From: Abelmoschus esculentus
Lineage: Eukaryota; Streptophyta; Magnoliopsida; Malvales; Malvaceae
Assembly (NCBI GenBank): GCA_035048815.1
Contig: JAUCBN010000034.1
Location: 16,416,737 to 16,480,736 of the forward strand
Length of the DNA: 64,000 nt
Reading direction: 5' to 3'
The number at the start of each line of letters is the position of its first letter. Positions within the stretch are counted from its first letter, which is position 1. Made by a program: the position numbers and the translations under genes. Shown piece after piece: positions 37,682-48,305 of the stretch. The notes beneath the pieces are model-generated. The model was not told where the DNA came from and did not search any database. It worked only from the letters and a program-made list of their open reading frames with translations.

Positions 37682-37800
37682 CTGTTTCACCATTTAAAAC
37701 GTGTGTTTAATGAAGAGATTTTAATTGTTGATAACCCTAAATCTAAATCCAACAGATAATGACGAGAGCTAAAGTTAATGCATGTTTGGGGACCATAGAA
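37682..37800 (+). repeat. Segment homologous to 32281-32357
   Basis: Contains CTGTTTCACCATTTAAAACG, GTGTGTTTAA, CTAAAGTTAATGCATG and TTTGGGGACCATAGAAA. See the partner entry; together they mark a duplicated 3' flank. Confidence 0.75.
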
Positions 37801-38454
37801 ATTACTGTAACCATAAAAGTAGCTTTGATTATAATATGTAATAATAAAATTACCAAACCCAACATGATAACAAAGTTCCTTTGAAATCTACGTGGATTAT
37901 CAAAACTTGAGAGATCCTTTAACCTACTGCAAGTACTTTACCCGTTTGGAATGAAATAGACATGGAAAAATCTTGGTATTTCGAACATTTTTTATGGAAG
38001 CAAATAGGGATGGTCCTGGATGTGTAATAAGTGTGACAGGATAGGTTCTCGGAAAACTAGGGTTCCAAAATAAATTAAGTTAAAAGTTTATGAGAAAAAA
38101 ATAAAAGATTAATTATAGACTAATAGTAAAATAATTAAGAAAAATAAAATAAAATGTTATTGTACTTTATAGATTTTGAGACATGTGTTGTTAAACTCAT
38201 TTTCAATTTAAATGTTGTTCTATCATGTACCCAACAAATCAATAAACGTTTATTATTTTGACGGTATATTCTAATCTTAATTATACTTAGGAAAAAAAAG
38301 AATATTTCTAATATGTCTAGAACTCATGACCTAATAGAATATAAGAGAATAGAGAGGATCAGATTAATCAATCGACTAAATACACTTACTCAAAATATTT
38401 AATTATTTTTTAAAATTGAAAATCTCGTTATAATAAATACTACAAGATTCCTTA

Positions 38455-38580
38455 AATTTTTGCTCCATTATAATGCCTCATTCTATGCCTTATACTAAAA
38501 ATTCCTAAATAATTAATATCCTAAATTCTAAACCCTACCACTAAAAAATACATCATACCCTTAATATAATTCTATTCAAC
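38455..38580 (+). repeat. CCCTAA-like dispersed repeat, copy 5 (partial)
   Basis: Has ATGCCTTATACTAAAAATTC, TCCTAAATTCTAAACCCTAC and AAAAAATACATCATACCCTT, matching the left half of the other copies; the right half is absent. Confidence 0.45.
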
Positions 38581-39208
38581 ACGAATTGTTGATGCATGTT
38601 TAGATCTAGGGATAAGATCTATTTTTAGTGGTTTCTAATTCATTCTTAATTATCATTTAATTTATAAGGTGAAGGAGGCCGAGGCAGTACAAGAGAAAGA
38701 AACAACACAAAGCATACCCTCAACCACCCAACACATACACTATTACAACCAAACAAAACTAACTACTCTTACAGCACTTCAATTCTTTGTATAAAGCTTG
38801 GAAAGACTCCTGTAAGTAGTTGTTTATGATGATGAGATTATCATGTTTTGGTATTTGATCTGATGGTGATGCAGAAAAAATGGTTGTGCTGTGTAGAAGC
38901 TACAGGAAAATGAGATGGCTCCTATGGTGTTAGTGTTACACGCTTCCTAGAGAAGGACATTGTATTATCTAAGCCAAAAATAACTTTCAAGACAAGACTG
39001 GTGCCATATATTATGATGTGGGATTGGAGTTACAGACACTTGTTTTCCAGTTTCATGTCATTCTTTTTTGTGCGCACCTTCTTACAATATCAATAGAACC
39101 TTAAACTAATGTTGTCTTAATTGATATTTCTGTTTAAAGTACTGGTGGTTGTAACATTAAGTACAAAGACAAGTTCTAGTTAAAACCACAGATTCCAGTG
39201 ATTAAAGA

Positions 39209-40138
39209 TCAACAGAACAGATTACACTCTGGATGTTCCAAAAGCTTTCGTTCAAACATGCGTTTCAGAAGGAAAACTTGAAGGATGCTTGCCGCTACAA
39301 GTGCAGCTGATTCGAACATCGCCTTGTGAAGTGCTCGTCGCCTCTAGTTATCATTCACTGCACACATATTATATCCTCATGTTCAGAAATGTCAAACACT
39401 TGGAGATTAAAACATTCAAGCTAGTACCTATTGCCTGTCGATCGGTCTGAGCCTCGATCCAATGCTGTTCGAATTGGATGTTGTAAAGAGCTCCCTCCAA
39501 CCTTGATATCTGCTCCATCAAAGGATCAATATGCTCTGCAATGCGAACATCGTTTTAAAAGATAATCATTTTCCCTTCTTTTAAAGGGAAAACAAAACGG
39601 AACCAATCATTCAAACCCACCATCTCTTGCATGCCGATGACTGTACGTAAAATGCCAACTTGTACATCGAAATCAATGGTTTCATGGTAAGGAGATTTGT
39701 TAGTAAAGCAGAACTTGTAAACTCCTTTCTTATGGACAACAAACTCGTACTTCTCACTTATTTTGTTCCGGAAATCATGAATCTGGTTTCCTGATGGCCC
39801 CTTTATCTGCTCATCTCACCATTAATCCACAATGTTAGGATTCTTTTTTCAATACAATGAACATTCAACAACAAACAATAAAAGTAAAACCGGTAATCAA
39901 TCGATCGGATGAAACGAATTCGAATCAGAAGAAGGGGAGAAAGTAAAGATTACCACAAGATCGACGCCTTCGTCGCTAAAATGCCAAGGGGCATCGGCCT
40001 TAATTACGACGAAAGAGACATGAACTGTGTCACCTTCGTACTTGACATCATGGGAGGGACACACATTCTTCCCTGTCTATCACGAATCTCACCAGTCACC
40101 CCTTCTGCTACTTTTAAGCTCCATAGAAAAAATCCCAT
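39209..40138 (-). pseudogene. Decayed p24-beta (EMP24/GP25L) cargo-receptor gene
   Basis: Four exon remnants with surviving splice sites: 39955-40138 (approximate end), 39621-39806, 39428-39535 and 39209-39357. Conserved text is plain: SHDVKYEGDTVHVSFVVIKA (GOLD domain), YEFVVHKKGVYKFCFTNKSP, EHIDPLMEQISRLEGALYNI and the membrane span MFESAALVAASILQVFLL. p24 proteins cycle in COPI/COPII vesicles as cargo receptors. This copy carries several lesions: frame changes in the first exon before the conserved region and after EEC (an apparent 4-nt insertion), a 1-nt loss near the end of the second exon (VG|HFTYS), and an in-frame TAG at 39344-39346 before the membrane span. Introns are retained, so it is a degraded duplicate, not a processed copy. 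The tail also lacks the usual family ending. Confidence 0.85.
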
Positions 40139-40833
40139 TGCCACACATGCAATTTCAACGCTTCTTTTCCATCTTTTTTGCTGTCACTTCTACGAAACAA
40201 AAGCAGAATCCTACAGCTTTAGATCATTGGTTGTTGTTGTTTTAACAAGATCAGATAATGTAAGAAAATTTTCACGATGATCTGATAGAACCTAGAAGAT
40301 AGTTTACTGTCAGTAATTTTATTATGTTTAACTATTTTGAACCATAAAAATTTTGATTAAATTGAAACCGGAAGAGCAGAACAGAAACTCAATACCAATG
40401 TTAAAGTGGGTGTTTTTGGAAGAAACTCGTAACTGTTGTTGGTTTGTTTGACCGCGAATTTGTGTCTCTCCTGTCATTGGCTGAGATTTTTTTTGTTTCT
40501 CACGAGTCTAAACGATGTCGCTTGATGCTCGCTTTTGTCTCCGTCTTTTGTGCTAGCGTGTCCAAATACTTTTGGATTGTTTTGTTTCATTTTCATGTTC
40601 TTTTTCCTTCACATTCCTTCTATCCAAACATAGGCTAGCTCTAAAGCTCACCGTTTTGGATCCACTTTGTCTCTTTCCTAGCCGCATCTAACAGCAGCTT
40701 ACATTAGTTCCAATCTTCTGATTCTTTATCATGGGTTTTGAAATATCCAAGCAAGGCTTGTAAGAAGGAATCAAGTCAATTTTCAGTTTTATTAAAGCAT
40801 TGAGATTTTTTTAAAAAAATATAGTCTCTCACA
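40139..40833. other. Head-to-head spacer upstream of the DUF2834-like gene
   Basis: The spacer between the p24 remnant (minus) and the plastid membrane protein gene (plus). It probably holds the latter's promoter. The short frames seen here show no motifs. Confidence 0.5.
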
Positions 40834-42865
40834 ATGTCTGCAATCACCAACCTCATCTGTTGTAGCTTCTCTCAGGTACCTCAAAACTCTTCAAAGTTCA
40901 GAACTTTAACCCGAGCTAGAAACCTTAGCCAACAAAGTCCGTTACTTTATAAAAAGACCTCGAATTTCTCGGTATTCCTTAAATCCAACAATCATAAGCC
41001 TTTAATTTCCCCATTTGAGCAAAAGGGTGTTCTTCAAATATGTAAAAGTACTTTAAACACCCAGAATTCAGAAGAAGAAATGGATCAGGATAAAGGGCTT
41101 TCGGGTAATAATAACAATAATAAAGAAGGAAGGGATTGGACGACCTCGATTTTGCTTTTTGTGTTGTGGGGAGCTCTCATGTACTATGTTTTCAATCTCA
41201 CACCCGACCAAACCCCGGTATTTTCCAAACTCAACTTATTGTTCTCGTTGTGTGTGTGTGTGTTTCCTTTTTCTTTTCAATGGTGAATGCCTTTCTTGTG
41301 TTCTTTGATTTGAAATTGAGATGAAATTTAGTAAAGTGGCTTTCATTACTCAAAATAGCTTGTCTTGTGATTTAACATCTGCATTGATTCCTTAAAATGG
41401 GATTGTGAACTCATTGCAGTCGAGGGACATGTATTTTTTGAAAAAGCTACTGAATTTGAAGGGAGACGATGGTTTTATGATGAATGAAGTACTTGTCTCC
41501 CTGTGGTACATCATGGGATTGTGGCCATTAGTGTACAGCATGCTGCTGCTGCCAACAGGCAGAAGGTACCTTCAACTCCTCTCACTGCTTACCTTATCTG
41601 AACATCTTATCTTCATCATGTTATCTTTGTATCAAAATGGATGATGATTGATTATATATTCTTACAACTAGAACATGCAATAGGACTGAGGGACTTGGTA
41701 GAATTATTCGAATCGATGATGATTTAGTGTTGTTGCATTTATTTCTGAAGCAAATGCAATCAGGGTTGGGGTTCGACACACTATCTTGTAGGTCTAAACT
41801 TTGACGATTCTAGTAAGTAGCCTAATGCATAGGACTCCCAGTCTACCTGAAGTACTTTTTATTGACACTTGAATCCATGGTCTGTCTTATTGTTGTGCCA
41901 ACTGCCAAGAGGCATGCTCTCTTTATTTAGCGTTAATTAATTCAATCAGTCTTGTTTTAGTTAAGATCTTTTATATGTGCAGCTCAAAAAACAACATTCC
42001 CACCTGGCCTTTTCTAGTACTTTCATGCTTTGGTGGTGCATATGCTCTTTTACCATACTTTGTTCTTTGGAGTCCACCACCACCACCTGTTGAAGAAAAT
42101 GAACTCAGACAATGGCCTTTGAATTTTCTGGAATCAAAATTAACTGCTGGGGTAAGTACTTATATTTCTCCCCTGCATAAAATATCTTTGTGTTTGAGCA
42201 AAGTCTATAACCAAACTGTTCATTTCCATAAAGTTGATACTTAATAGATGTGGGATAACACCACTTTGTTTTGAATCGGTTTGATTTGGTGAAAAAAATG
42301 CAAATTAATTTCATTACACATCAGGTGTCACTTGCTGCAGGAATAGGTTTAATTGTTTATGCAGGTTTAGCAAATGCTGATGTGTGGAGAGAGTTTTACC
42401 AGTACTTTAGAGAAAGCAAATTTGTAAGATTGTCAATCTTTTGAGTACTCATGGTTGATTATGATCTTGTATGTTGTTATAATCTCTTGGAACTTGAAAT
42501 ATATTCATGCTGGGAATCAAATCCCTATGTTGCAGATTCATATCACGACCCTGGATTTTACTCTACTGTCTGCCTTCGCTCCATTTTGGGTTTATAATGA
42601 TATGACTGCCCGTAAATGGTAAGACAAAAGAGAGACTATGATGCTCTTGCTTTGAATCTAAGGTTCAAAACCTCTAAAAGAAGAGTGTATTTGGCATGAC
42701 ATAAGTTGCTGGAATGCTTTTCCTATTTGCAGGTATGACAAAGGGTTTTGGCTTCTTCCCTTATCATTGGTGCCATTCATAGGTCCTGCTCTTTATCTTG
42801 TCTTACGACCATCGCTTTCAGATTTGCCTGTTACAATTACCACAACTACATCTGAGCAAAATTAG
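40834..42865 (+). CDS. Chloroplast membrane protein, DUF2834-like
   Basis: Six exons with consistent phases: 40834-41217, 41420-41565, 41983-42151, 42325-42423, 42536-42618 and 42733-42865; 337 aa. The first about 70 residues are Ser/basic-rich with few acids, like a transit peptide, and are followed by an acidic and poly-Asn linker. Then come several membrane spans: TTSILLFVLWGALMYYVF, VSLWYIMGLWPLVYSMLLLP, WPFLVLSCFGGAYALLPYFV, VSLAAGIGLIVYAG, LDFTLLSAFAPFWVYNDMTA and WLLPLSLVPFIGPALYLVL. The spacing and the phrases (P-D-Q-x-P near the first span, MGLWPL, FIHITTLDF, DDMAR-like NDMTARKW) recall cyanobacterial DUF2834 proteins and their plant homologues. Function is unknown; a thylakoid or envelope location is inferred. 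No lesions. It is surrounded by broken genes. Confidence 0.85.
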
Positions 42866-43332
42866 AACTTAAGCTCCTCTTCTGATGATCTTATATCGAC
42901 AACATAAAGGGGTCCCCAAGATGATGGAATTAGATAATGACAACATCCCACTCAAAAATGCAGCCAGGGCCACATGACGAAGAGTTTATTCCTCTTACAG
43001 GTGCATCAGGAAATTATCCCATAAAGTTTCAATAAAAACAAATATGCATATGTATGTATACATGTTTTCCTTACAGTGAGATTCCGCTGATGTATGACGC
43101 ACTTTTTTTATTGGCTATTGACCAGAAATGTTGCTTGTTTATATTCTCGGCTTTCTCCATGCAGTATATAAGAACTTGTTTCATTTGCTATGAAGTAACC
43201 TAACAACTGAAGAGAAAACTATATAAATGGATAACATCTTACTATTCTTGTAATTATTGTTGTTTCAAAGATTATAAGCAGATTCAAGGTGATTCTATAT
43301 AAGCCATATTTGTCATAAATTTGCACCTGTAG
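42866..43332. other. 3' UTR and spacer
   Basis: Downstream region of the DUF2834-like gene. Nothing else is identified. Confidence 0.5.
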
Positions 43333-44043
43333 GAACACTGGTATTGTTGCTTATATGCTTAACAAGTTCTTCAATGTCCGTAAACTTGCTCCTTTCTCTA
43401 GCCACGGTCAGCCTCAACCAATGGCTCAGATTCAGCAAGGGACAAGGGAGAGCCATGGTGACTCAGATTCAGCAAGGGCCGAGGGAGAGCCACGTGATTC
43501 ATTGGCTCATCCAGGTGGGGTTGTGGAGTGCTATTAGCCTATTACATGATCCCTGAAGTTAATATCATGAAGAAATACCATCTTTCGTATTAGCTAATAG
43601 CTAGACCAGAGATTTTCAGGTGACCATGGGATTCATTGGTCCGGTCACATGTGATCCTCTCTCCAGGTGAAAAATTCTATGTCGTTCCTGTAATAGCACA
43701 ATCCTTCATTGATGTCTCCAAGGATGGTTTATCGAGCAAACCAATTGAAGTTAGTGATTCAAGTGGGGTAAGCAGTTCATGTACTAGTAAAACCAGGAAA
43801 AAATGGAACAAAGAAACATGTCAGATTTGCAGGCATTGATGTAAAGCACAAATCTGGTTTGGCCGCCATTAAAACCAGCAAGGGTGAAGGCAGCAATTCC
43901 ACTGCCGACAATTCCAAGAAGGAATACCAGAAAAGAGAGAAAAGGAAGTCAAGAAATGGCGTTTTATGGCAACCAAGGCTTAAAGCAACTAGTGAATGTG
44001 ATCATGATATGTTTCAACTTGGCCAAAGTTGTCTTTTTAATTA
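43333..44043 (+). pseudogene. Unrecognised coding-like remnants
   Basis: Three short stretches read like protein but do not join: about 43333-43537 (NTGIVAYMLNKFFNVRKLAP, then SSHGQPQPMAQIQQ), about 43665-43840 (GEKFYVVPVIAQSFIDVSKD, then GLSSKPIEVSDSSG) and about 43835-44043 (GIDVKHKSGLAAIKTSKGEG, later KREKRKSRNGVLWQPRLKA). The first contains two tandem 37-nt units. Stops and frame changes separate them, and possible splice sites (tttgcag before GCATTG near 43831) are not enough to build a gene. I do not recognise the family. It could be a decayed gene or a poorly modelled multi-exon gene. Confidence 0.35.
43425..43498 (+). repeat. Tandem duplication of a 37-nt unit
   Basis: 43425-43461 and 43462-43498 both begin CTCAGATTCAGCAAGGG and continue with a near-identical AGGGAGAGCCA. 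Because 37 is not a multiple of three, the duplication shifts the frame inside the coding-like remnant. Confidence 0.8.
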
Positions 44044-44475
44044 AATTAAATTAAAAAAAATATTTTTAATTGGATTTTCATTGATTTAAGGGAGCAAGGC
44101 CTTTGCAAAGCCCCCAAATTCGTCCCTGCATGTAGCCATTTGAAGCAATGCATGTTTTGCGCACCACTTTACACATTATCACACTGTTTTGCTTGGAAAG
44201 ATTGATTAAAATATTCTTATGATGATAAATTTAATCATAAACAAAAATTTCCATTTTTTCCTTGTTTTCATCCTAAGCTTCATCTTGGAAGAGGTACGTC
44301 GAATTCTTAAATTACATGCCACTTTTTCAGTTTTTCAAGATCCATGAACCCTGATCTGTAAAGCCTTAATCTTTTTTCACTGAATTCTTGCATTTTAGTA
44401 ATCTGGGTATTTTTGTTTTGGTCTTATTAAGTAGATTTAGTTCATTGTGAAGAATTTTAGTTAATAAAAAAAAGG

Positions 44476-46179
44476 TTGGGTCGTCATGGGTTTCATAGAA
44501 TTCGAAGCTCTAGGCCAGAAAATATAGGAAAAAATACTTTACGTATGATTGCCAATATTTGTTTAACTGTATTTGTAATAGCTGCTCTAGCTGTCACCAT
44601 TATAGCTGCTACTTATGAACCAGATGACCCTCCGTTCAACTCTCCTACAAATATCACAACTTCCCTCACTTCCACGGCAAATTCTACAATTCAATCGGAT
44701 AATATTGTTGTTAGAACAGGGGAGGATTTATTGGCAGCCAACCAGACTGCATTGGCGATTTTGATCAATGTTGCAGATGCAGCTGAAACAAACGGTACAT
44801 AGAAACTAGCTCATCGGGATGTGAGTTTGATCCGAAAGAACCACTTGATTGTAGGGACCCCGAAGTGTTCCAATCAATGATGCAAAAGGCAATTGAACGT
44901 TTTAAGGATATACACTTTAACCGGTTCGGGAAGCCAACTCCTGGCCCTGAGGGGAATACCTGTGATATGGCATGGAGGTTTAGACCTAAACAAGGGAAAG
45001 CAACTGGTTTTAATAAGGATTATAGGCGGTTTGTGATCAATAGATCGGAGAATTGTACGGTTAGTGTCGTGAGCATTGGGGCATATCATTCCGGTGTCAA
45101 TGCAAGGAAGAAAAAGAAGAATAAGAATCAAATACCTGGATATGAACCAGCATCAGGTATGCAAGACCAAGGTGGCTTCTCTTTGCCTGCTGCAGGGGAA
45201 ATAGTAAACGATTCACTTCCGGTTGTCGAGTCTGAAAAGGAATTTATTCGTCGGAGGTACTTGATTTATGTGGGTGGTGGAGATAGGTGCAAGAACATGA
45301 AGCATTATTTATGGAGTTTCTTGTGTGCACTGGGTGAAAGCACGGTATTTGAAACGAACCTTGGTTATGGATATGACCCTTTGCCTGTCGTCGGTATACA
45401 CATTATCGAATCTTGACGAAGAAGGGAAAGACTTCAGATTCTACTTTGATTTCGAGCACCTGAAGCAAGAAACATCAGTGTTGGATCAGGATCAATTTTG
45501 GAACTATTGGGAGAAATGGCAAAGGAAAGATAAATTGACTCTTTACCTTGTTGAGGATTTCAGGGTGTCACCTAAACAGCTTACCAAGGTGAAGAACTCT
45601 TTGATCATGAGAAAGTTTGGATTCGTCGAGCCAGATAATTACTGGTACAGGGTTTGTGAAGGAACATCTGGATCTGTAGTTCAAAGGCCATGGCATCTGA
45701 TAAGGAAATCAAGAAGGTTGATGGATTTAGTGGCAGCAGTTGGTTCAAAGTTGAACTGGGATTACGACTCTGTTCACATCGTGAGAGTCGAGAAGGCGAG
45801 GTACCGGGACCTGTGGCCTAATCTTGCGCAGGACACCTCCCCTGATGCCCTTCTCTCGACCTTACAGAATAAGATTCAATACGGAAGGAACGTGTATACT
45901 GCAACAAATGAACCCAAAACATCCTTATTTGAAACTTTGAAACACAAATATGCCACTCATTTTCTCAATGACTATAAGGACTTATGGGGTGATAGGAGTG
46001 AGTGGTATTCTGACACGGCAAAACTTAACAACGTAGCTCCGGTCGAATTCAACGGCTACATGAGGGCCTCGGTTGATGCAGAACTTTTCTTGAGAGGGAA
46101 GAAACAATTCGAGACTTTCAACAACCTGACTAACAATTGTAAAGATGGTGTAAACACCTGCAGAACTGCAGGCAGTTAA
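44476..46179 (+). pseudogene. Decayed copy of a conserved plant type II membrane protein gene
   Basis: The reading is nearly full length: GRHGFHRIRSSRPENIGKN, a membrane span (MIANICLTVFVIAALAVTII, then AATYEP), a lumenal-type domain with GCEFDPKEPLDCRDPEVF, TCDMAWRFRP, NCTVSVVSIGAYHSGVNARK, GGDRCKNMKHYLWSFLCALG, then DEEGKDFRFYFDFEHLK, MRKFGFVEPDNYWYRVCEG and a Cys-containing C-terminus. The architecture suggests a Golgi/ER glycosyltransferase-like protein (faint O-fucosyltransferase resemblance), but I cannot name the family with certainty. Lesions: the expected ATG is TTG at 44476-44478; a frame change near 44797-44815 puts a TAG at 44800-44802; and one extra A near 45337-45339 (GGTGAAAGC) shifts the frame before RYLKRTLVMDMTL. 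The remaining 850 nt are open to TAA 46177-46179. Intact copies presumably exist elsewhere. Confidence 0.75.
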
Positions 46180-46841
46180 TCCTTGTACTGAGGTCTGAAA
46201 CATTATTGCTACATTTGAGCATGTTCTAATTGTAATTATAACTGATTTCTTTGTTACCTTTCAATAAACTGCATCCTTACCTGGTAGTTTTGTCATCCAC
46301 TGGCATTTCTCAATAATCTATGTTTCAGGACATGGCATCATTTTGATGTTGAAAACTAAATTGAACTTTGCTTTGCCGACTGCTCTGTGATCAACTCTGT
46401 CATGTTTGTAATGTGACTGAAAATTTACTTCAATCATCGCTCTCCTAATATGATTTCTTAAAATTTTATAATTTCGCTCCTAAATTTCTAATATAACTCT
46501 TAACAGTTTACATATAATATATAAAATCATGTGTTCGTCCGAAACATTAATGCCAAGATTTATAAGAAAACAAATATGATGAAACTGCAAACCATGGTTT
46601 AACCCTTAACAAGTAAAAGAGAAAACTCCATGAACCAAAGAAGGTTAAGACAATGAGATTTGCATATAACATAATAGATCCTGACAACATGCAAATTAAG
46701 TAACACATTCACCACATCAAGGTAAACTTGCGGGTAGCCTAACACTAAGCCCCATGCTCACAGCATGACCTATACTTGTATTAAGCAGGCTGTACAATGC
46801 AGATTTTTCTCAAACTCCTCACTCTAGTTATTGTAATCTTC
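46180..46841. other. Spacer between convergent genes
   Basis: Presumed 3' UTRs of the decayed membrane protein gene and the XERICO-like gene. No other feature is visible. Confidence 0.5.
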
Positions 46842-47324
46842 TCAGTAATAGCAGGCATCCACTTCATCGTACAGCAGAGGGTACCTGCAAAGAGGGCAAG
46901 TACCTCTCAAATACCTCAACCACGTCTCCAAGCACTCCCTGTGAAATAGATGTCCGCAGGGCAAGAGGTCGATCTCTGATTCGGGCTCAAACTCACACCG
47001 GCAGACCGGGCAGTCGTACTCGGGTTGCTCGCGGATGCTTAAAGAGTCAAACCGAATTGTCGGGATCCTACTCCTATACTCCTTAATGTAAATTTCAGAT
47101 GCAGCATGATACAACGATAATTCGTCCTGATGAACGATAGGATCCGGGGATGATATCGCTGAATCCGGCACCGTTGTCATTGAATCCGGCGATGATGTAT
47201 GGATACCGAGTATTCGAAGGATGGATCGAAGTATGCCTTTAACTACAGACAAGGTCAGAGCTGTGTTTACCAAGAGTACACATAGCATACCTTCTGATGG
47301 AGTTGGTAGACTTGAGAGTCCCAT
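46842..47324 (-). CDS. XERICO: XERICO-like RING-H2 zinc-finger protein
   Basis: One coding exon, 160 aa, starting MGLSSLPTPSEGMLCVLLVN as in Arabidopsis XERICO and its paralogues. Residues about 12-45 are hydrophobic (membrane-anchor-like), followed by a Ser/Pro linker and a C-terminal RING-H2 finger: CPVC, CEFEPESEIDLLPCGHLFH, C, W and CPLC, with all eight zinc ligands. XERICO proteins are E3 ligases that raise abscisic acid levels and drought tolerance. The ATG at 47322-47324 is chosen because MGLSSLP is the family start; the frame is open 14 codons further upstream. A 5' UTR intron is likely (donor near 47958, acceptor near 47361, 598 nt), as is common for small RING-H2 genes. Confidence 0.9.
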   Translation of the reverse strand: MGLSSLPTPSEGMLCVLLVNTALTLSVVKGILRSILRILGIHTSSPDSMTTVPDSAISSPDPIVHQDELSLYHAASEIYIKEYRSRIPTIRFDSLSIREQPEYDCPVCRCEFEPESEIDLLPCGHLFHRECLETWLRYLRGTCPLCRYPLLYDEVDACYY

Positions 47325-48305
47325 TTTTTTATACAAGATTCCAAAATGGAAAAAAGAGATCTGCAATTCCAGAAAGCCAAAATTAAACTAAATTAACTGA
47401 AAAACGATCATGTAAAACTTCTTTCAAGTAATATGCAGATTAAGTTATGAAATCCACATGTAAAGAAACTTAAGGACAATCAAATCACCAGCCAATAAGC
47501 AAACAGTCAAACACATATTGGAAATTGTTCTGGTAACCTGCAAGAAAACCAACATTCCATTGGAGATCTAACCATGCTCAAACCTTGATGGTAATAAATA
47601 TGATCAAAACAGAAAACCAAATCCATAACAAGAAAAGGGAAAGGAAAAAGATATCAAATTTCCAATTTAGAAACCATCAATAATACAAGGTAACATGAGA
47701 TCTAACATTTCATGCATAGCAGAAAGAAAGAAAGCCAAAAAAAAACTACAATTAACATCTTTCATTTGCTTCATCATATATAATCCCCAACATCTCTTTT
47801 TAAGACCATCCAAATCCATAAGAACAAACTTTAAAGAGGTAAAAGATTTGAGTTGTTTTAAGCAAAGAAGCTTACACAAATAAAAAGGTATCAAATTTTC
47901 TCTAAAGATCTAAACAGGATTCATCAATGAAACAAGGAGAAAGGAGATTTGGGTTTACCAGAAATGAAGCTTTTTGAAGCCTTGTAACGGCTGCTGCTGG
48001 CAGGTTGTGCTATGTATCCATCCTTCTCTACCTATATACAGTAGCACCCTCCCCTCAAAAAATCTAAAAGCAAACTGTGGTTAAGCCTTAACTATGGTTA
48101 CTTTATAGCATCAGTCAGTTTACTCTAGTTTAGTCTTTAATGTCTTCAGGCTTAAAGAAACCTATTTATATATATATAGGCTTAATAGCCAAATAAATAA
48201 CTAAACTTAGTGGCTTATATTTAATTTTAAATAAATATTTAAATTTTTATTTTAATTATTTTGAGTGTTTATTCGTTAAAAAAAAGTTATTAGTAAATTA
48301 AAATA

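Larger units (their letters stand above)
36354..39208. other. Repeat-rich intergenic region after CYP79 copy B
   Basis: AT-rich throughout, with the CCCTAA-like repeat (37010-37215 and a shorter copy at 38455-38580) and the segment shared with 32281-32357. Short frames such as 37429-37638 have no recognisable content. At 38680-39200 composition becomes more balanced, but I see no gene. Confidence 0.5.
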
